From contig NZ_RXLO01000003.1 of NCBI RefSeq assembly GCF_003958645.1, positions 783,715-847,714 of the forward strand: a stretch of 64,000 nucleotides of DNA, read 5' to 3'. This document shows, piece after piece, positions 29,563-39,041 of this stretch (position 1 is its first letter; every line of letters starts with the position of its first letter). The translations under genes and the position numbers were made by a program. A model generated the notes under the pieces. The model ran no database searches. It was not told the DNA's origin and was given only the letters and a program-made list of their open reading frames with translations. This DNA comes from Chitinophaga rhizosphaerae (lineage in GTDB: Bacteria; Bacteroidota; Bacteroidia; Chitinophagales; Chitinophagaceae).

Positions 29563-31590
29563 ATGAAAAAAACGATACTACTCGCTCTCCTGCTGGCCGG
29601 GAGCAAAGCGTGGGCGCAGCCGGAAATCAAACCGGTGGGGGCTTTGCCTTCGGCTGCACAGGTGAAATGGCAGCAGCTCGAATATTACATGTTCATCCAT
29701 TTCGGTCCGAACACCTTTACGGACAAGGAATGGGGGCATGGGGACGAAGACCCCAAGGTCTTCAACCCCACCGAGCTGGACGCGCGCCAGTGGGCCCGCA
29801 CGGCGAAACTGGCGGGAATGAAAGGCATCATCATCACGGCCAAGCACCACGACGGGTTCTGCCTCTGGCCCAGCGAATACAGCAAGCACACCGTGCGCGA
29901 AAGCGCCTGGAAGAACGGGAAGGGCGACGTGCTGGCGGATCTTTCCGCCGCCTGCCGCGAATACGGCCTGCTTTTCGGGGTGTACCTTTCGCCGTGGGAC
30001 CGTAACCATCCGGCCTACGGGACGCCGGAGTACAACCAGGTGTTCGCCAACCAGCTGAAGGAAGTACATACCAAATATGGAGACGTGTTCGAGCAGTGGT
30101 TCGACGGCGCCAACGGCGAAGGTCCCAATGGCAAGAAGCAGGAGTACGACTGGAACCTGTTCGAGTCCACCGTTACCAATATCCACCCCAACGTGATCTT
30201 CTTCAGCGACGCCGGCCCCGGCTGCCGCTGGATCGGGAACGAAAGCGGGTATGCCGGCCTTACCAACTGGAGCACGCTCAACCGCGCGGATTTCAAGCCC
30301 GGCATGGGCGGGATCACCGAAACGCTGAATAAAGGTCAGGAAGACGGCACGCACTGGGTGCCCGGAGAAGCCGACGTGTCTATCCGCCCGGGATGGTTCT
30401 ACAGCAAAGCAACCGACGGCCAGGTGAAAACGCTCCCACATCTACTCGATATTTATTATAGTTCTGTTGGCCGCAATGCCAACCTGCTGCTCAATATCCC
30501 GGTAGATCGCCGCGGGCGCATCCATGCCAACGACTCTGCCCGGCTGATGGAGCTGCGCCGCGCACTGGACGCCGACTTCAGGGAAAACTTGGCCCGCATG
30601 GCCCGCATCGCCGCCACCAACACCCGTCAGGGCAATACCATGATCAGCGCGGTGTACCTGGCAGACAGGAACTACAATACCTATTGGGCCGCCGCAGAAG
30701 GCAAAACCACGGCGGATATCACCCTCAGCTACGCCAGGCCGGTTACATTCAACCGTGTTTCCCTGCAGGAATTCATTCCCCTGGGCCAGCGCATACGGGT
30801 GTTTTCCGTGAGCGTGCTGCAAGGGAAGGTGTGGAAAGAGATTGCCCGGGAAACGACGGTCGGCTATAAGCGCATCCTGCGCCTGCCGCTGACGACCGCC
30901 AAATCCATCCGCATTTCCATCCTTGACGCCAAGGCGAGCCCCGTGATCAGCGAAGTAGCGCTCTTCCGCGCGCCAGAATTGATCGCCGATCCCGAAGTGA
31001 GCCGCGATAAAAGCGGGATGGTGAGCATCAAAACGCAATCCCCCGACCCCGTGATCCATTATACGCTCGACGGTTCCGTGCCCACCACGGCATCTCCCAC
31101 ATATGTACAGCCGTTTTCCATGCCGGGCGCCGGCACCGTGTCTGCCAAAGCATTCGTGAACAATGGCCAAAAGGGAAGCACGGTGATCGACGCCATCTTC
31201 GGGATCGCGCCTGCCGGATTTAAGGCCATGACACCCGGGGCTGAGGCGGCGATCGACGCTTCGCGCCGCGCATGGACCACCAAAGAGAACGCCTATCCTG
31301 CAGCGCTGGTGATCGATCTGGGCCGGGAGCAGCAGGTGAAAGCCTTCTCCTACACGCCCAATACCCATGGCGGTATCGTGTACAAATACGCGTTCTATGT
31401 CAGCAACGACGGAAAGGAGTGGGGGAAACCCGTGGCGGAAGGCACTTTTGCCAATGTTTTGAATAATCCGATTCGTCAATACATAAAACTATCATCACCA
31501 GTTACTTGCAAGTATGTTAAGTTCATGGCGCTAGAGCCGGCGGACCCGAAGGATACACGCGTGTCCGTGTCGGAACTGGAAGTATATTAA
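29563..31590 (+). CDS. GH29 alpha-L-fucosidase (subfamily B-like)
   Basis: Removes alpha-1,3/1,4 or other fucose from glycans. 675 residues with signal peptide MKKTILLALLLAGSKAWAQ. Core barrel: YYMFIHFGPNTFTDKEWG, IITAKHHDGFCLWPS and the nucleophile Asp181 in FEQWFDGANG. The general acid is less conserved in subfamily B and I do not assign it. After the core come a sugar-binding discoidin-like part, a chitobiase-type Fn3-like module (HYTLDGSVPTTASP near 500) and a C-terminal F5/8-type module. ATG at 29563 starts exactly at the signal peptide; the frame is open for 8 codons upstream. Divergent from the GH109-like gene. Confidence 0.92.
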   Translation: MKKTILLALLLAGSKAWAQPEIKPVGALPSAAQVKWQQLEYYMFIHFGPNTFTDKEWGHGDEDPKVFNPTELDARQWARTAKLAGMKGIIITAKHHDGFCLWPSEYSKHTVRESAWKNGKGDVLADLSAACREYGLLFGVYLSPWDRNHPAYGTPEYNQVFANQLKEVHTKYGDVFEQWFDGANGEGPNGKKQEYDWNLFESTVTNIHPNVIFFSDAGPGCRWIGNESGYAGLTNWSTLNRADFKPGMGGITETLNKGQEDGTHWVPGEADVSIRPGWFYSKATDGQVKTLPHLLDIYYSSVGRNANLLLNIPVDRRGRIHANDSARLMELRRALDADFRENLARMARIAATNTRQGNTMISAVYLADRNYNTYWAAAEGKTTADITLSYARPVTFNRVSLQEFIPLGQRIRVFSVSVLQGKVWKEIARETTVGYKRILRLPLTTAKSIRISILDAKASPVISEVALFRAPELIADPEVSRDKSGMVSIKTQSPDPVIHYTLDGSVPTTASPTYVQPFSMPGAGTVSAKAFVNNGQKGSTVIDAIFGIAPAGFKAMTPGAEAAIDASRRAWTTKENAYPAALVIDLGREQQVKAFSYTPNTHGGIVYKYAFYVSNDGKEWGKPVAEGTFANVLNNPIRQYIKLSSPVTCKYVKFMALEPADPKDTRVSVSELEVY

Positions 31591-31615
31591 TCCGGCCGGG
31601 CCGGACGATCGGAAC

Positions 31616-31655
31616 AGAAGGGAAACTTAGGCTGGGCCTGGGTTTCCCTTCTTTC
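31616..31655 (+). terminator. Rho-independent terminator after the fucosidase gene
   Basis: Stem AGAAGGGAAAC / GTTTCCCTTCT (31616-31626 and 31642-31652), loop with an inner short hairpin, then TT. It lies 26 bases past the stop. Confidence 0.75.
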
Positions 31656-31676
31656 GTCAACGTCAAAAAAAAATCG

Positions 31677-31705
31677 GTTGCATATGTAAATAAGTTATAA
31701 CTTTG
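31677..31705 (+). promoter_or_regulatory. Bacteroidota-type promoter of the arginine operon
   Basis: GTTG at 31677-31680, 17 bases, then TAACTTTG at 31698-31705, matching TAnnTTTG exactly. It is the only such element between the fucosidase terminator and the first operon gene, which begins about 280 bases downstream. The long leader leaves room for attenuation. Confidence 0.65.
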
Positions 31706-31988
31706 CAGATACTTTAAAACTAAAGACACTTTTTTATCACAATTTAACGTCGAACTGAAGTTGGAATATACCGCGACCCATACCAACATACTCGCTTTTC
31801 ATCCGTCTCTCGAAGAGGGTGTTTATGCTATTGGGTTTCCTGTCTTTAGATATCTTTCCCGACGACCTCGTATTTGATAGCGGCCACACTCCGGTCGTAT
31901 AACCCATCCATGGCACCCGTCATGGGCCCATCCCGGCAATGGGAACCTCCAATCAATTTATTGCATCACAATTTTCAATTGTAAAAAG

Positions 31989-32774
31989 TTGGAAAACAAG
32001 GATATCATCGTTCGGGCAGCTACTGCCGACGATAAGCATTATGCTCAAACCATCACAGACGAGATGGAAGCTTCTGCTAAAGCGCGCGGGACCGGCATTG
32101 CCAAGCGTTCCCCGGAATACGTGCAGCTGAAAATGGACGAAGGAAAGGCCGTTATCGCGCTCACTGCATCTGGAGAATGGGTCGGGTTTTGCTACATCGA
32201 GGCATGGGGGCACGAGAAGTTCGTCGCCAACTCCGGCCTTATCGTCAACCCCGCCTTCCGCGGTCATGGCGTAGCTAAAGCTATCAAGGAGAAGATCTTC
32301 GAACTGTCGAGAAAAAAATACCCCGATGCCAAGATCTTCGGTCTCACCACCGGCCTCGCCGTCATGAAGATCAACTCCGACCTGGGCTATGAGCCCGTTA
32401 CCTATTCCGAGCTTACCGACGACGAGGAGTTCTGGAAAGGCTGCCGCAGCTGCGTGAACTACGAAGTGCTCATGTCCAAAGGCCGTAAAAACTGTCTTTG
32501 CACCGCCATGCTCTACGACCCGGTCGAGAAAGCGAAGGAAGCCGAGGAGAAAGCCGCCAAGCTCGCCGCACAGCAAACCGCACCGTCTTCTGCCGCAGCA
32601 GCGGCCGTAGCCGTGGAACCGCCATCCCGGAAACGGAAATTTAAAGGAAACTTTTCCCTGTTCGAGCGGTGGATGCGGTATAAAAAATACATATTGCTGA
32701 AGGCAGCCCGGAAATCGGGCAGCGGAGGCGCAGGAGCTTCCCGGAAAAGGTTCTTCCTTTTCAGCTGGCTCTGA
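31989..32774 (+). CDS. GNAT acyltransferase, first gene of the arginine operon (probable N-acylglutamate synthase)
   Basis: 261 residues with a TTG start (MENKDIIVRAA). The GNAT domain spans about 7-160, with motif A as NSGLIVNPAFRGHGVAKAI (acetyl-CoA loop RGHGVA). A Bacteroidota GNAT of this type sits before argG in Bacteroides and is thought to make the N-acylglutamate that starts arginine synthesis, taking the role of ArgA. The C-terminal tail (about 178-261) is unusual: an Ala/Lys/Glu helix, a Pro-Ser hinge and a very basic end (RKRKFKG and SRKRFFLF). The tail has no known role. Promoter at 31677-31705; argG follows 48 bases later. Confidence 0.8.
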   Translation: MENKDIIVRAATADDKHYAQTITDEMEASAKARGTGIAKRSPEYVQLKMDEGKAVIALTASGEWVGFCYIEAWGHEKFVANSGLIVNPAFRGHGVAKAIKEKIFELSRKKYPDAKIFGLTTGLAVMKINSDLGYEPVTYSELTDDEEFWKGCRSCVNYEVLMSKGRKNCLCTAMLYDPVEKAKEAEEKAAKLAAQQTAPSSAAAAAVAVEPPSRKRKFKGNFSLFERWMRYKKYILLKAARKSGSGGAGASRKRFFLFSWL

Positions 32775-32822
32775 TCCAATTGGAAACTATTTACGAATTA
32801 CCAAATACAAGCAAAAATTACC

Positions 32823-34019
32823 ATGAGAAAAGTTGTACTGGGTTTCAGCGGAGGATTGGATACATCGTACTGCGTGAAATACCTGACCGAAGAAAAGGGT
32901 TATGAAGTACATTCCGTGATCGTGAATACCGGCGGTTTTACTGCGGAAGAACTGCAGGAGATCGAGAAACGCGCCTACAGTCTGGGTGTGAAAAGTCACA
33001 AGACCGTAGATGCGGTCCGCTCTTATTACGATAAAGTGATCCGCTACCTCGTATTTGGTAACGTTCTCAAAAACAACACCTACCCCCTCAGCGTAAGCGC
33101 CGAGCGCATGAGCCAGGCCCTCGCCATCGCAGAATACGTGAAGGAAGTAGGCGCAGACGCCGTGGCGCATGGTTCCACCGGCGCCGGTAACGACCAGGTA
33201 CGGTTCGATATGATCTTCCACATCATGATCCCCGGCGTGGAAATCATCACTCCCATCCGCGACCTGAAGCTCTCCCGCGAAGAAGAAATTTCCTATCTCC
33301 AGTCCAAAGGCGTGGAAATGAACTTCACCAAAGCGATGTACTCCATCAACAAAGGTATCTGGGGAACATCCGTAGGCGGCAAGGAAACGCTGACTTCCAA
33401 CGGCATGTTGCCCGAAGAAGCCTGGCCCACCCAACTCACCAAAAACGATCCCGAGCAGGTTCAGCTGACCTTCGTGAAAGGCGAACTGACCGGTGTTAAC
33501 GATAAGAAATTCGATCACCCGACCGATGCGATCGTATACCTGCAAAGCCTGGCCGGCGGTTTCGCCATCGGCCGCGACATTCACGTGGGCGATACCATCA
33601 TCGGCATCAAAGGCCGCGTAGGCTTCGAAGCCGCCGCGCCCATGGTGATCCTCAAAGCGCACCACGCGTTGGAAAAACACGTGCTCTCCAAATGGCAACT
33701 CACCTGGAAAGACCAGCTGGCTACTTTCTACGGCAACTGGATGCACGAAGGCCAGATCCTCGACCCCGTGATGCGCGACATCGAAGCATACCTCCAGCAC
33801 AGCCAGGAAAACGTGACCGGTAAAGTGTTCGTAACGCTGATGCCCTACCGTTTCCAGGTAACGGGCATCGAATCCCCGTACGATCTCATGAGCAGCAAAT
33901 TCGGCAAGTACGGTGAAATGAACAGCGGATGGAGCGGCGAAGACGTGAGAGGTTTCAGCAAGATTTTCGGTAACCAGACCATGATCTGGAACCAGGTTAA
34001 CGAATCCAACAAAAAATAA
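32823..34019 (+). CDS. argG: Argininosuccinate synthase
   Basis: Joins citrulline and aspartate with ATP to form argininosuccinate, the penultimate step of arginine synthesis. 398 residues, the usual length. The PP-loop ATP motif is SGGLDTS (9-15) in VLGFSGGLDTSYCV. Downstream blocks AHGSTGAGNDQVRF and VEMNFTKAMYSINKGIWGTSVGG match the family's citrulline- and aspartate-binding parts. ArgC follows after 5 bases. Confidence 0.96.
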   Translation: MRKVVLGFSGGLDTSYCVKYLTEEKGYEVHSVIVNTGGFTAEELQEIEKRAYSLGVKSHKTVDAVRSYYDKVIRYLVFGNVLKNNTYPLSVSAERMSQALAIAEYVKEVGADAVAHGSTGAGNDQVRFDMIFHIMIPGVEIITPIRDLKLSREEEISYLQSKGVEMNFTKAMYSINKGIWGTSVGGKETLTSNGMLPEEAWPTQLTKNDPEQVQLTFVKGELTGVNDKKFDHPTDAIVYLQSLAGGFAIGRDIHVGDTIIGIKGRVGFEAAAPMVILKAHHALEKHVLSKWQLTWKDQLATFYGNWMHEGQILDPVMRDIEAYLQHSQENVTGKVFVTLMPYRFQVTGIESPYDLMSSKFGKYGEMNSGWSGEDVRGFSKIFGNQTMIWNQVNESNKK

Positions 34020-34024
34020 AAGGC

Positions 34025-34999
34025 ATGAAAACGAGAAAGGCAGGCATTATCGGCGGGGCGGGATATACTGGCGGCGAAGCCATCCGGCTGCTGCTCAACC
34101 ACCCCGATGTGGAACTGGCATTCGTTCATTCCCGCTCCAACGCGGGCAATCCGCTCCATGCCGTTCACGGCGACCTCCTCGGCGAAACAGACCTGCTGTT
34201 CACCGGCGAGATCGACAACGCCGTAGACGTGATTTTCCTTTGCCTCGGCCACGGTGAATCCAGAAAGTTCCTCGAAGCCAACGACATTGCCGCATCCGTG
34301 AAGGTGGTAGACCTCAGCCAGGATTTCAGGCTGGGAGAATCCGTGAAAGGCCGCGAATTCGTCTACGGCCTGCCCGAAGCGAACCGCGATGCCATCCGTT
34401 CCGCCTCCAACATCGCCAATCCCGGCTGCTTCGCCACGGCCATCCAGCTCGGATTGCTGCCCCTGGCGAAAGCAGGGCTCCTCACCGAAGTGCACACCAC
34501 CGGCATCACCGGCTCCACCGGCGCCGGCCAGAGCCTCCAGGCCACGTCGCACTTCACCTGGAGAGCCAACAACATCTCGACGTATAAAGTATTGCAGCAC
34601 CAGCACCTGAAGGAAATCCGACGAACCCTGCAGGCCATACAGCCTGCTTTCGGCGGAGGTGTCCACTTCGTGCCCGTTCGCGGGGATTTCCCGCGCGGTA
34701 TCTGGATCACTTCCTACCTGGACTGCCATCTGCAACTCGACGAAGCTTACGCCCTGTATGAAGCGTATTACGAAGGCCACCCCTTCACTCACGTCAGCCG
34801 CAAACAGATCGACCTCAAGCAGGTTGTCAACACCAATAAAGTGCTCGTACAGCTGGAAAAACAGGTTGGCAAGCTCGTCATTCACTCCATCGAAGACAAC
34901 CTGGTGAAAGGCGCCTCAGGGCAAGCGGTCCAGAATATGAACCTGATGCTCGGCCTCGAAGAAACGGCCGGCCTCAAACTGAAATCCATCGTATTCTAA
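34025..34999 (+). CDS. argC: N-acetyl(acyl)-gamma-glutamyl-phosphate reductase
   Basis: Reduces N-acyl-glutamyl phosphate to the semialdehyde with NADPH. 324 residues. The dinucleotide loop is IIGGAGYTGGEAIRLL (8-23) and the catalytic Cys135 lies in NPGCFATA; HFVPVRGDFPRGIW near the C-terminus carries the conserved His. ArgG ends 5 bases before. In this lineage the acyl group may be succinyl rather than acetyl. Confidence 0.95.
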   Translation: MKTRKAGIIGGAGYTGGEAIRLLLNHPDVELAFVHSRSNAGNPLHAVHGDLLGETDLLFTGEIDNAVDVIFLCLGHGESRKFLEANDIAASVKVVDLSQDFRLGESVKGREFVYGLPEANRDAIRSASNIANPGCFATAIQLGLLPLAKAGLLTEVHTTGITGSTGAGQSLQATSHFTWRANNISTYKVLQHQHLKEIRRTLQAIQPAFGGGVHFVPVRGDFPRGIWITSYLDCHLQLDEAYALYEAYYEGHPFTHVSRKQIDLKQVVNTNKVLVQLEKQVGKLVIHSIEDNLVKGASGQAVQNMNLMLGLEETAGLKLKSIVF

Positions 35000-35071
35000 A
35001 CATCTTGGCTGCAAATGAAACCGGGCGAAAGCGAGGTTCCATCCCGCAACTGAAAAGACAAATTTGAACTG

Positions 35072-36208
35072 ATGAAATTATTCGACGTATATCCGGTTAA
35101 CGATATCACCATCACCAAAGCGCAAGGCTCCACTGTCTGGGACGACCAGGGCAACCCCTACCTCGACCTCTACGGCGGCCACGCGGTGATCTCCATCGGT
35201 CATACCCATCCGCATTACGTGCAACGGCTGACCGACCAGCTGAACAAGGTAGGTTTCTATTCCAACTCCATCCACATTCCCCTGCAACAGCAGCTGGCCG
35301 AAAAGCTGGGCAAGGTGTCCGGGAAAGAAGACTACCAGCTGTTCCTCGTGAATTCCGGTGCGGAAGCGAACGAGAACGCGCTGAAGCTCGCGTCTTTCTA
35401 CAACGGTAAAAAGAAGATCATCGCTTTCAAAAAGGCTTTCCACGGGCGGACCTCGCTCGCGGTGGCGGCTACCGACAATCCGAAGATCGTGGCGCCGGTG
35501 AATGAGACCGACAACGTGGTGTTCCTCCCCTGGGAAGATCTCGCCGCGCTGGAGGCCGCTTTCGATAAATATGAAGTGTCTTCCGTGATCATCGAAGGCA
35601 TCCAGGGCGTGGGCGGCATCAACGTGGCGTCTGCTGCTTTCCTGCAGAAGATCCGCAGCCTGTGCGACCAGCACAACGCCGTGTTCATCGCGGATTCCGT
35701 ACAATGCGGATATGGCCGGAGCGGTAAATTCTTCAGTCACGACCATGCCGGCGTGGATGCGGACATTTACACCATGGCCAAAGGCATGGGCAACGGTTTC
35801 CCCATCGGCGGCATCATCATCGCCCCGAAGTTCCGGCCGAGCTACGGTATGCTGGGCACCACTTTCGGCGGTAACCACCTCGCATGCGCGGCGGCGCTGG
35901 CCGTGCTGGAAGTGATCGAGAAGGAAAACCTCATCGCCAACGCGGAAAATGTGGGCAATTACCTCATGGACGAACTGCGGAAATTCCCCGAAGTGAAGGA
36001 AGTGAGGGGCAAGGGCCTGATGATCGGGATCGAACTGCCGGAAGAACTGGCGCATGTAAGAAAAGAACTGCTCTTCAAATACAGGATCTTCACCGGCGAA
36101 GCCAAGCCGAACGTCATCCGCCTGCTGCCTTCGCTGGCGCTGACGAAAGACCAGGCCGATCAGTTCCTCACCGCATTCAAACAAGCTTTAAAACCGGTAC
36201 ACGCGTAA
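35072..36208 (+). CDS. argD: Acetylornithine (acylornithine) aminotransferase
   Basis: PLP-dependent class III aminotransferase that makes N-acylornithine. 378 residues. Family marks: NSGAEANENALKLA (94-107), the phosphate loop and FHGRTS (123-128), and the PLP Lys237 in YTMAKGMGNGFP. A 72-base gap separates it from argC. Its TAA stop shares one base with the ATG of the next gene (36208), a sign of tight translational coupling. Confidence 0.95.
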   Translation: MKLFDVYPVNDITITKAQGSTVWDDQGNPYLDLYGGHAVISIGHTHPHYVQRLTDQLNKVGFYSNSIHIPLQQQLAEKLGKVSGKEDYQLFLVNSGAEANENALKLASFYNGKKKIIAFKKAFHGRTSLAVAATDNPKIVAPVNETDNVVFLPWEDLAALEAAFDKYEVSSVIIEGIQGVGGINVASAAFLQKIRSLCDQHNAVFIADSVQCGYGRSGKFFSHDHAGVDADIYTMAKGMGNGFPIGGIIIAPKFRPSYGMLGTTFGGNHLACAAALAVLEVIEKENLIANAENVGNYLMDELRKFPEVKEVRGKGLMIGIELPEELAHVRKELLFKYRIFTGEAKPNVIRLLPSLALTKDQADQFLTAFKQALKPVHA

Positions 36209-37161
36209 TGAAACAGTTTATTTCCGTGGAGGATGTGCCCGGCGTGCCACAGATGGTGGATATCGCGCTGGATTACAAGAAAAATCCTTTCAAAGAAAAA
36301 GGCCTGGGGGAAAACAAAACCCTCGGCATGATATTTCTCAACCCCAGCCTCCGCACCCGCCTCAGTACGCAGGTAGCCGCGCGGAACCTGGGCATGGAAG
36401 TAGTCGTGTTCAATATCGATAAAGAAGGTTGGGCGCTGGAAATGAACGACGGCGTTGTCATGAACGGCAGCACCACCGAACACGTGAAAGAAGCCGCCGC
36501 CGTGATGGGGCAGTATTTCGACATCCTGTCCATCCGCACCTTCCCCGGACTGAAGAATAAGGAAGAAGACTATACGGAAAAATATATCAACCAGTTCATC
36601 AAATACGCCGGCAAACCGGTGATCAGCCTGGAAAGCGCCACCCTGCACCCGCTGCAGAGCCTCACAGACGCCATCACCATCCGCGAACAGTGGGGCCAGC
36701 CGCGTAAGCCCAAAGTGGTGATGACGTGGGCACCCCACGTAAAACCGCTCCCGCAGGCCGTTCCCAACTCCTTCGCGCAGTGGATGAACGCCTGGGACGA
36801 AGTGGATTTCTCCATCGCCCACCCGGAAGGCTATGAACTCGACCCGAAATTTTCCGGCAACGCTAAAATCTATCACAACCAGCAGGAAGCGATGGAAGGG
36901 GCTGATTTCGTGTATGTGAAAAACTGGTCGTCTTACACCGACTACGGCAAGATCCTCAACTCCGATCCCGCCTGGATGGTGACCAACGAGACGCTGAAAA
37001 ATACCGCCAACGCCAAAGTCATGCACTGCCTGCCCGTTCGCCGCAACGTGGTGATCGCCGATGAAGTGCTCGACGGGCCGCAGTCTATCGTGATCCCCGA
37101 AGCGGGCAACCGCACCTGGGCCGCGCAGGCCGTGATCAGTGAAATCTTAAAAAACCGCTGA
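36208..37161 (+). CDS. N-acylornithine carbamoyltransferase (acetyl- or succinyl-specific)
   Basis: Transfers the carbamoyl group to N-acylornithine, replacing classical ornithine carbamoyltransferase; known as AOTCase in Xanthomonas and SOTCase (ArgF') in Bacteroides. 317 residues. Carbamoyl-phosphate loop SLRTRLSTQ (47-55), the acyl-ornithine loop, HPLQSLTDA and HCLPVRRNVV. The ATG at 36208 is chosen because the protein then starts at the family N-terminus (MKQFISVEDVPG); the same frame is open far into argD. The specificity residue known from Bacteroides (Pro90, Glu92 in Xanthomonas) is Thr90 here, in NGSTTEHVKEA, so the natural acyl group is unclear. Stop and next start overlap by one base. 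Confidence 0.93.
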   Translation: MKQFISVEDVPGVPQMVDIALDYKKNPFKEKGLGENKTLGMIFLNPSLRTRLSTQVAARNLGMEVVVFNIDKEGWALEMNDGVVMNGSTTEHVKEAAAVMGQYFDILSIRTFPGLKNKEEDYTEKYINQFIKYAGKPVISLESATLHPLQSLTDAITIREQWGQPRKPKVVMTWAPHVKPLPQAVPNSFAQWMNAWDEVDFSIAHPEGYELDPKFSGNAKIYHNQQEAMEGADFVYVKNWSSYTDYGKILNSDPAWMVTNETLKNTANAKVMHCLPVRRNVVIADEVLDGPQSIVIPEAGNRTWAAQAVISEILKNR

Positions 37162-37958
37162 TGGCTGCAAAAGAAAAAGTATTCGTCGTAAAAGTGGGCG
37201 GGAATGTCATCGACAATCCTGCCCTCCTCGATACGTTCCTGGCCGGTTTCGCGAAAGTCCCGGGCCGGAAGGTCCTCATCCACGGCGGCGGGAAAATCGC
37301 CACCCGGATAGGCGACAAGCTGGGCGTCGAATCGAAATACCTGAACGGCAGAAGGATCACCGATGCGGAAACGGTAGACGTGGTAACGATGGTCTATGGC
37401 GGCCTCGTCAATAAACAGATCGTCGCCAAACTGCAGGCCAACGGCGCCAACGCCATCGGCCTCACCGGCGCGGATGCCAATATTATCCCCGCCGTGAAGC
37501 GCCCGGTGAAAGACGTCGACTACGGTTTCGTGGGAGACATCCCCGCCGGCGCCGTGCAGACCGCTCCGCTGCAACTCTTGCTGGACGCGGGCCTTACGCC
37601 GGTGCTCTCTCCGCTCACGCACAACGGGAAAGGACAAATCCTCAATACCAACGCCGATACCATCGCCTCTTCGGTGGCCGTGGCCCTCGCCGCGCATTAC
37701 GACGTTCGCCTGGTTTTCTGTTTCGAGAAGAAAGGCGTGCTGCGCGATGCGAACGACGATGATTCGGTGATCAACCTGATCAACCAGGACGTGTACCGCG
37801 AGCTGTTGGCCGCCGGCGCACTGTCTGACGGCATTCTTCCCAAACTGGAGAACGCCTTCGCGGCCATCGGGAACGGAGTGAAAGAAGTGCTGATCGGCCA
37901 TGCGGACGATCTGCGCCGCAACACCACCGACGACGTGGCCGGTACCTTAATATGCTGA
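37161..37958 (+). CDS. argB: Acetylglutamate (acylglutamate) kinase
   Basis: Phosphorylates the gamma-carboxyl of N-acylglutamate with ATP. 265 residues of the amino acid kinase family: VVKVGGNVIDN at the start, HGGGKIATRIGDKLG for substrate and ATP, GLTGADANII, and the DGILPKLENA motif near the end. The start overlaps the carbamoyltransferase stop by one base; argE follows after 4 bases. Confidence 0.93.
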   Translation: MAAKEKVFVVKVGGNVIDNPALLDTFLAGFAKVPGRKVLIHGGGKIATRIGDKLGVESKYLNGRRITDAETVDVVTMVYGGLVNKQIVAKLQANGANAIGLTGADANIIPAVKRPVKDVDYGFVGDIPAGAVQTAPLQLLLDAGLTPVLSPLTHNGKGQILNTNADTIASSVAVALAAHYDVRLVFCFEKKGVLRDANDDDSVINLINQDVYRELLAAGALSDGILPKLENAFAAIGNGVKEVLIGHADDLRRNTTDDVAGTLIC

Positions 37959-37962
37959 CTAT

Positions 37963-39036
37963 ATGTGGAATCAACAACGATATGAAGACGCCGTTCAGCT
38001 ATTGAAAACGCTCATCGCCACGCCTTCCTTTTCCAAAGAGGAAGACGGCACCGCCGCTATCCTGGCGGGCTTCATGGAAGATCACGGGGTAAAGTACCAC
38101 CGTCATCTCAACAATGTATGGGCGCTCAACAGGCACTTCGATCCGGCGAAACCCACCATCCTCCTCAATTCCCATCACGACACCGTTAAGCCCAACCCGC
38201 AATATACCCGCGATCCGTTTGCTCCCACCGTGGAAGACGGCAAGCTCTTCGGCCTCGGTTCCAACGACGCCGGCGGCTGCCTGGTGAGCCTCATCGCGGC
38301 GTTCCTGCATTTTTACGAAACGGAAAATCTTCCTTACAATATCGCCATCGCCGCCACGGCGGAAGAAGAGATCAGCGGCGTCAACGGCATCGAAAGCGTG
38401 CTGCCCCTGTTGCCGGAAATCGACTTCGCCATCGTAGGCGAGCCCACGAAAACCGACCTCGCCATCGCCGAAAAGGGCTTGATGGTACTGGATTGCGTGG
38501 CCCACGGCAAAGCCGGGCACGCCGCGCGCGACGAGGGAGACAATGCCGTGTATCATGCGATCGACGATATCAACTGGTTCCGCAATTACCGCTTCCCCAA
38601 CGTGAGCGAAACGCTGGGGCCGGTGAAAATGAGCGTGACCGTGGTCCATACTTCCAACAAGGCGCATAACGTAGTGCCGGCGGAATGTTCGTTTGTAGTG
38701 GATTGCCGCGCTACCGACCAGTACACGCTGGAAGAAATGCTGGGCACCATCCGCGCTAACGTGAAATGCGACGTGAAGCCACGCTCCATGCGCATGCGGC
38801 CCTCCTTCATCCCGAAAGAGCATCCGCTCGTGCAGGCGGGCATCGGCCTGGGAAAACAGCTGTACGGTTCGCCCACCACGTCTGACCAGGCGCTGATTCC
38901 GGCTACCTCGGTGAAAGTGGGCCCGGGCGACAGTGCCCGCTCGCATTCGGCCGACGAATTCATTTACCTCGACGAGATCCGCCAGGGCATCGATACCTAC
39001 ATCCGCCTGCTGTCTGTCGTGAATGGCGTAAATTAG
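37963..39036 (+). CDS. argE: Acylornithine/acylcitrulline deacylase, M20 family
   Basis: Zinc peptidase-like enzyme that removes the N-acyl group late in the pathway (here likely from N-acylcitrulline, since the carbamoyl group is added first). 357 residues. M20 signatures: NSHHDTVKPN with His72 and Asp74 region, GLGSNDAGGC, the general base pair in ATAEEEISG, and a C-terminal metal His in SARSHSADEF. Only 4 bases after argB. Confidence 0.9.
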   Translation: MWNQQRYEDAVQLLKTLIATPSFSKEEDGTAAILAGFMEDHGVKYHRHLNNVWALNRHFDPAKPTILLNSHHDTVKPNPQYTRDPFAPTVEDGKLFGLGSNDAGGCLVSLIAAFLHFYETENLPYNIAIAATAEEEISGVNGIESVLPLLPEIDFAIVGEPTKTDLAIAEKGLMVLDCVAHGKAGHAARDEGDNAVYHAIDDINWFRNYRFPNVSETLGPVKMSVTVVHTSNKAHNVVPAECSFVVDCRATDQYTLEEMLGTIRANVKCDVKPRSMRMRPSFIPKEHPLVQAGIGLGKQLYGSPTTSDQALIPATSVKVGPGDSARSHSADEFIYLDEIRQGIDTYIRLLSVVNGVN

Positions 39037-39041
39037 TGACA

